Assembly: GCA_038323315.1 (NCBI GenBank)
Contig: JBBQGU010000120.1
Coordinates: 1-10,382 of the forward strand
Direction of reading: 5' to 3'
Source: Stagnihabitans sp038323315
Lineage (GTDB): Bacteria; Pseudomonadota; Alphaproteobacteria; Rhodobacterales; Rhodobacteraceae
DNA length: 10,382 nucleotides
Both the position numbers and the translations under genes were made by a program. Under the pieces are notes generated by a model. It was not told the DNA's origin and ran no database searches. It saw nothing but the letters and a program-made list of their open reading frames with translations. This document shows positions 7,171 to 10,382 of this stretch, piece by piece (within the stretch, counting starts at the first letter, position 1; each line of letters begins with the position of its first letter).

Positions 7171-7197
7171 TTGATAGTCCGTTCTAACTGGTATAAT
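7171..7197 (+). promoter_or_regulatory. Predicted promoter of the catabolic operon (extended -10)
   Basis: TGGTATAAT at 7189-7197 is a perfect extended -10 element. A -35-like TTGATA sits at 7171-7176 with a 15-nt spacer. Transcription would begin near 7204, giving a leader of about 44 nt to the start codon at 7248. The element architecture parallels the promoter at 871-896, supporting coordinate control. Confidence 0.6.
7187..7195 (+). promoter_or_regulatory. ACTGGTATA box in the divergent control region, putative NanR-like operator
   Basis: This is the second exact copy of the 9-mer found at 886-894, again lying across the -10 hexamer. It contains the GGTATA core recognised by E. coli NanR. 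A partial mirror half follows (TTATCACG at 7203-7210), so the site may be an imperfect dyad. Between two divergent genes, one bound dimer could repress both the catabolic operon and the regulator itself. Confidence 0.45.
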
Positions 7198-7198
7198 G

Positions 7199-7227
7199 AT
7201 GTTATCACGCGACTTGATTTTTCGCAA
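7199..7227 (-). promoter_or_regulatory. Weak candidate promoter for the GntR regulator gene
   Basis: On the minus strand TTGCGA (complement of 7222-7227) is followed after exactly 17 nt by TAACAT (complement of 7199-7204). Each hexamer has two mismatches to consensus. If real, it overlaps the plus-strand transcription start of the catabolic operon and lies beside the GGTATA box, giving a compact divergent, autoregulated arrangement. The leader to the start at 7068 would be about 125 nt. Confidence 0.25.
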
Positions 7228-7247
7228 GCCAGAGCTGGAGGCATGAC

Positions 7248-8087
7248 ATGACACGGGTAGCGCTGTTTGGTGCAGGTGGCAAAATGGGGCGACGATTGTC
7301 AAGAAACCTCGTGAATACCGAGTTTGAGGTGTCTCATGTCGAAGTGGTGCCCGAGGCGCGAGCGGCGCTGCAAGACGAGTTGGGGGTACAATGTATCGAG
7401 CCCGGTCTGGCCCTGACCAATGCCGCGGCGGTGGTTCTGGCGGTGCCGGACCGGCTGATCGGCAAGATCCTGGCCGAGTTCATCGATCAGCTTTCGCCGG
7501 GGACGCTGGTAGTGGTCCTTGACGCTGCCGCACCCTTTGCCGGGGCCATGCCGCGCCGCAGTGATATCCCCCTGTTCATCACCCATCCCTGCCATCCGCC
7601 GCTTTTCAGCGACGAATCCGATCCCGAGGTGCGCAAGGATTTCTTTGGTGGCGTCGCCGCGCCGCAGGCAATCGTCTGCGCAATCGAAAACGGGACCGAG
7701 GCGGATTATCAACTGGGTGAAAAGATCGCGCGCGCGATATATGCCCCCGTCACGCGCGCCCACAGATGCACGATGCGCGACATCGCGATCCTTGAGCCTG
7801 CCATGTCAGAAACCATCGGTGCCACCTTTGCGCTTGCCTTGCGCGATGCCACCGAGATGGCAATAGCCCAAGGCGTTCCACGCGCGGCGGCCTATGATTT
7901 CATGTTGGGGCATCTGAACATCGAACTTGCAATCGCCTTCAAGGCATTTCCGAACGGACAGTTCTCTGACGGCGCGCTCAAGGCCATCGAAGAGGCAAAG
8001 CCGGTCATATTCCGCGACGGCTGGCTTGAACGGGTGTTCGATGCAGAGGCGGTGCTGGCGTCTGTCCGCTCGATTGCGACGCCCTGA
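7248..8087 (+). CDS. apnO: D-apionate oxidoisomerase-like NAD-dependent dehydrogenase
   Basis: This 279-residue protein starts at 7248, 6 nt after GGAGG (7237-7241); an ATG at 7243 stops after two codons and is excluded. The N-terminal Rossmann fold has FGAGGKMGRR with GxGGxMG at residues 8-14, a pattern seen in the 6-phosphogluconate dehydrogenase-like superfamily. Then come AVVLAVPDRLIGKIL, a His/Pro-rich active-site segment FITHPCHPPLF, and a helical C-terminal domain containing PAMSETIGATFALALRDA and GHLNIELAIAF. These features fit the ApnO family, which converts D-apionate to 3-oxo-isoapionate with NAD in the cytoplasm. The neighbours (ApsD-like and RuBisCO-like proteins) are expected partners in that pathway, which raises confidence. 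It is the first gene of the catabolic operon, under the promoter at 7171-7197. Assignment is from family memory and context; other 6PGDH-like sugar-acid dehydrogenases are the alternative. Confidence 0.78.
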   Translation: MTRVALFGAGGKMGRRLSRNLVNTEFEVSHVEVVPEARAALQDELGVQCIEPGLALTNAAAVVLAVPDRLIGKILAEFIDQLSPGTLVVVLDAAAPFAGAMPRRSDIPLFITHPCHPPLFSDESDPEVRKDFFGGVAAPQAIVCAIENGTEADYQLGEKIARAIYAPVTRAHRCTMRDIAILEPAMSETIGATFALALRDATEMAIAQGVPRAAAYDFMLGHLNIELAIAFKAFPNGQFSDGALKAIEEAKPVIFRDGWLERVFDAEAVLASVRSIATP

Positions 8088-8112
8088 ACACAGACCCCGG
8101 AAAGGCCAAGAG

Positions 8113-8607
8113 ATGGTGGCAGGACCCAAACCTTCAAAGACCGCAACCGGCCGCGCCGCCCAGCGTATCCTGTCGGGCACCGAGGCGCACTTGCCGCAGA
8201 AAATCCACAGTCAGACGAGCAGCCTTGCGATAGATATTGTCGGCGGCGCCATCAGACTTGTGGAGTGGCATGGCTCCGAGGTGCTGCGCGGCCAGAGCTA
8301 TCCAGATCGCAACTGTGACTGGGGAACCTCGCCCGATCAGACCATCACGGAAACCTCAAGCCCGGATGCCGCTCACTATGCCCGCAGCTTCGTAACCGCC
8401 GGGGGCGCGCTTGACGGCATGTTCACCTGTGACGATCCTTTTGCAAGTCACGCGGGCGAGACATGGGTGCAGACCATTGATCTGCGCGTGTCGGAAGATG
8501 ATACGTCCCTGACCGGGTTGCAACACGCCCATCGTCGTCAGGCAAAGTCTGTGACGCTGGAACCCTGCCGCGTGGCCTTTGGCGACATGCCGGACCTTGT
8601 GACATGA
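8113..8607 (+). CDS. Short protein resembling the N-terminal part of D-apionate lactonase (ApnL)
   Basis: This is a 164-residue ORF between the apnO-like and apsD-like genes, starting 25 nt after the former behind GGAAAGG. Its stop overlaps the next start (ATGA), as in intact coupled genes. About residues 35-80 read like the opening of ApnL proteins as I remember them: a beta-rich LAIDIVGGAIRLVEWHG, then EVLRG, then a DRNCDWGT segment matching the family's VLRG...RD.NWGT pattern. Full-length ApnL is several hundred residues long, so the catalytic part is missing, and I saw no continuation in the other frames before the next gene. It may be a deletion remnant kept in frame, or a stand-alone domain with its own role. 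Residues after about 90 (including MFTCDDPFASH and LRVSEDDTSL) are not recognised. Lactonase activity should not be assumed. Confidence 0.6.
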   Translation: MVAGPKPSKTATGRAAQRILSGTEAHLPQKIHSQTSSLAIDIVGGAIRLVEWHGSEVLRGQSYPDRNCDWGTSPDQTITETSSPDAAHYARSFVTAGGALDGMFTCDDPFASHAGETWVQTIDLRVSEDDTSLTGLQHAHRRQAKSVTLEPCRVAFGDMPDLVT

Positions 8608-9641
8608 GCGGCTATCGCGGCATCCTGATTGGCTGCGGCTTTTTCGCGTCTAATCATCTGCATGGCTGGGCTGACCTGCCGGATGCGACCATCGCTGCGG
8701 TCTGCGATCTGGAGGCCGACAAGGCCCGGCAGTTGGCGGGCACCTTCGGCATCGACCGGCACGGAACCGACATTGTCGCGTTGATCGCCCAAGTCGAGCC
8801 GCATTTCGTGGACATCGCCACGACAACACCGTCGCATCTGCCCCTGGTCCGCACCGTCGCGGCGCCGGGCCGCCTGGTGATCTGTCAAAAGCCGATGGCC
8901 GACAGCGTCGCAGACGCCCGCGCCATGGTCGCCGCCTGCGAGGCGGCGGGGGCCACCCTGATTGTCCACGAAAATTTCCGCTGGCAGGCCCCATTCCGGG
9001 ATGCCCTGCGCCTTGTCGCGACCGGTCAGATCGGCACCGTCGAATACGCCCGCTTCTCGTTCCGGCACGGCTATGACAACTATATCAACCAACCCTACCT
9101 GGCCCAGATCGAACGGTTCGCCATTTCGGACGTTGGCACCCATCTGTTCGATCTTGCGCAGGTCTTTTGCGGGCCTGCCGCCTCGGTCTCTTGCGCAACG
9201 CAAAACCGAAATTCCAAGGTCCGGGGCGAAGACAGCTTTATCGCCCTCGTCACACATCATTCGGGAGCCGTCAGCGTGGCGGATTGTTCATTCGAGGCGC
9301 ATCTGACACCACACCGCTTTCCACAGACAACCGGGGTCATCGAAGGCACCACAGGTGTGATCGAGATCGGCGAGGATTACATCCTGACAGTCCACTGCCC
9401 TACAGGTCGCCGCACCTTCAGTGCAGAGCCAGACGTACCCGCTTGGGGGTCGCGTCCCTGGCATGTCGTGCAAGACAGTGTTCTGGCGTTTCAGCGCCAC
9501 GCGGTCGCGGTGCTTGATGGCACCTGTGCGCCCATGCCCTCGGGCCAGTTCACGGTCGGGACAGTGGCCCTGGTCGACGCGGCCTATCTGTCGGCGGCTG
9601 AGGGTCGGCGCGTCCCGTTAAACCCGATAGAGGTCACATGA
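8604..9641 (+). CDS. apsD: Gfo/Idh/MocA-family dehydrogenase, probable D-apiose dehydrogenase
   Basis: This 345-residue cytoplasmic oxidoreductase has an N-terminal NAD-binding fold with GCGFFASN at residues 10-17. VDIATTTPSH follows, then ICQKPMA with K96 and P97 (the family's EKP motif, here QKP), then IVHENFRWQ. The C-terminal domain holds the catalytic DVGTH motif (D176, H180) and a late RPWHVVQDSV. This combination, especially GCGFFA, CQKP, HENFRWQ and PWH, matches D-apiose dehydrogenases, which oxidise D-apiose to D-apionolactone with NAD. The RuBisCO-like and ApnO-like neighbours support that role. Start and stop both overlap neighbouring genes as ATGA, and there is little ribosome-binding site, so translation is probably coupled to the upstream gene. 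Another sugar dehydrogenase of the same superfamily remains possible. Confidence 0.75.
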   Translation: MSGYRGILIGCGFFASNHLHGWADLPDATIAAVCDLEADKARQLAGTFGIDRHGTDIVALIAQVEPHFVDIATTTPSHLPLVRTVAAPGRLVICQKPMADSVADARAMVAACEAAGATLIVHENFRWQAPFRDALRLVATGQIGTVEYARFSFRHGYDNYINQPYLAQIERFAISDVGTHLFDLAQVFCGPAASVSCATQNRNSKVRGEDSFIALVTHHSGAVSVADCSFEAHLTPHRFPQTTGVIEGTTGVIEIGEDYILTVHCPTGRRTFSAEPDVPAWGSRPWHVVQDSVLAFQRHAVAVLDGTCAPMPSGQFTVGTVALVDAAYLSAAEGRRVPLNPIEVT

Positions 9642-10382
9642 CAGGCGAACGCATCGAAGCATCATACCTGATCGAGACCGGCACAGACGTGGCTCGCGCG
9701 GTCGATGTGATGGCTGGCGAACAGTCATCTGGCACCTTTGTTCCCGTGCCGGGCGAGACGCCGGAACTCAAGGCCCGCAGCGGTGCCCGGGTCGAGGCGA
9801 TCGAGGATCTGGGCGAGGTTCAGCAGCCATCACTGCCCGGCGCGCGCAGAACGCCGGGCCTGCCGATCCGGCAGGCCCGCGTGCGCCTGTCCTGGCCGAC
9901 CGAGAACTTGGGGCCGTCTTTGCCCAACATGTTCACCACTGTGGCAGGCAACCTGTTCGAGTTGCAGCAGTTTTCCGGCCTCAAGGTGCTGGACGTTTCG
10001 TTCAGCCCGGCCTTTTTCCACCGCTATCCGGGCCCGGCCTTTGGCATTGCGGGCACAAGGTCGCTGGCGGAAGTGCCCAAGGGCCCGATCATCGGAACCA
10101 TCGTCAAGCCCAGTGTCGGGTTTTCGCCCGAGCAGGTTGCCGATCTGGTGACGACGCTGGCCGAGGCCGGGCTGCATTTCATCAAGGATGACGAATTGCA
10201 GGCGGATGGGCCGATCTGCCCCTTTGAGGCGCGTGTCGCACGGGTGACCGAGGCGATCGACCGAGTGGCGCAAAAGACCGGGCGGCGGGTGATGTATGCC
10301 TTCAACCTGACCGGTGAAATTGATGAAATGCTGCACCGCCACGATGTTGTTGTGAGGGCGGGCGGTACCTGCGTCATGGTGG
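9638..10382 (+). CDS. oiaX: RuBisCO-like protein, probable 3-oxo-isoapionate-4-phosphate transcarboxylase/hydrolase (3' end outside window)
   Basis: The first 248 residues of a RuBisCO large-subunit homologue are present, starting at an ATG that overlaps the previous stop and follows AGAGG. The N-terminal domain (about 1-130) has EQSSGTF at 28-34 and GNLFEL near N105, aligning with RuBisCO active-site residues E60, T65 and N123. The barrel begins with GTIVKPSVGF, where K157 matches RuBisCO K175 but Ser159 replaces K177. FIKDDEL keeps K183, D185 and E186, the carbamylated lysine and Mg ligands. Together with the short GTF in place of GTW this indicates a form IV RuBisCO-like protein, not a CO2-fixing enzyme. 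OiaX, known from D-apionate pathways, cleaves 3-oxo-isoapionate-4-phosphate to 3-phosphoglycerate and glycolate, and the gene neighbourhood fits. Loop 6 and the C-terminus lie beyond the edge, so other RLP classes are not fully excluded. Confidence 0.75.
   Translation, partial: MTGERIEASYLIETGTDVARAVDVMAGEQSSGTFVPVPGETPELKARSGARVEAIEDLGEVQQPSLPGARRTPGLPIRQARVRLSWPTENLGPSLPNMFTTVAGNLFELQQFSGLKVLDVSFSPAFFHRYPGPAFGIAGTRSLAEVPKGPIIGTIVKPSVGFSPEQVADLVTTLAEAGLHFIKDDELQADGPICPFEARVARVTEAIDRVAQKTGRRVMYAFNLTGEIDEMLHRHDVVVRAGGTCVMV

Noticed and set aside
6352..7251. 299-codon open frame on the plus strand opposite the GntR gene
   Set aside because: The minus strand encodes a clear GntR/FCD protein with a good ribosome-binding site; the plus frame shows no family features and runs over the promoter region.
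7243..7251. ATG at 7243 as start of the apnO-like gene
   Set aside because: It reads ATG-ACA-TGA and stops immediately; the ATG at 7248 is correctly spaced from GGAGG.
9638..10382. Genuine CO2-fixing RuBisCO large subunit
   Set aside because: The KPK motif is KPS and GTW is GTF, no small-subunit or Calvin-cycle genes are near, and the context is sugar catabolism.

Overview
The window is a carbohydrate-uptake and catabolism locus from a moderately GC-rich alphaproteobacterium, most likely in or near Rhodobacterales. That assignment is inferred from base composition, tightly packed ATGA/TGATG gene junctions and the protein families present; no rRNA or other strong taxonomic marker is in view. 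An IS630-type transposase gene, reading leftward out of the window, flanks the locus.

Layout. (1) 1-784, minus strand: 5' part of an IS630-family DDE transposase. (2) 785-986: IS end and leader, holding an extended -10 promoter (888-896, with a TTGACA at 871) and a perfect 17-bp palindrome (910-926). (3) 987-6351, plus strand: a five-gene operon made of a Tat-exported solute-binding protein, a MalK/UgpC-type ATPase, MalG-type and MalF-type permeases, and an extended short-chain dehydrogenase/epimerase. A strong GC hairpin (2444-2469) separates the binding protein from the rest. (4) 6343-7068, minus strand: a FadR/GntR-FCD regulator closely resembling NanR, overlapping the dehydrogenase tail to tail by 9 bp. 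(5) 7069-7247: divergent control region with a second extended -10 promoter. (6) 7248 to the right edge, plus strand: a catabolic operon with an ApnO-like D-apionate oxidoisomerase, a short protein resembling the N-terminus of D-apionate lactonase (ApnL), a Gfo/Idh/MocA dehydrogenase resembling D-apiose dehydrogenase (ApsD), and a RuBisCO-like protein (likely OiaX), cut by the window edge.

How they fit. In the known D-apiose route, ApsD oxidises D-apiose to the lactone, ApnL opens it to D-apionate, ApnO converts that to 3-oxo-isoapionate, a kinase (OiaK) phosphorylates it, and the RuBisCO-like OiaX splits 3-oxo-isoapionate-4-phosphate to glycolate and 3-phosphoglycerate. The window carries candidates for ApsD, ApnO and OiaX. 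It has only a short ApnL-like piece and no kinase, which may lie just downstream. The 9-mer ACTGGTATA sits on the predicted -10 element of both operons. Because E. coli NanR binds GGTATA repeats, the NanR-like regulator probably controls both. The transporter substrate is inferred to be apiose, an apioside or apionate; nothing in the sequence proves it.

No gene-free stretch exceeds about 200 bp. Family assignments rest on motif recognition from memory and were not checked by database search.
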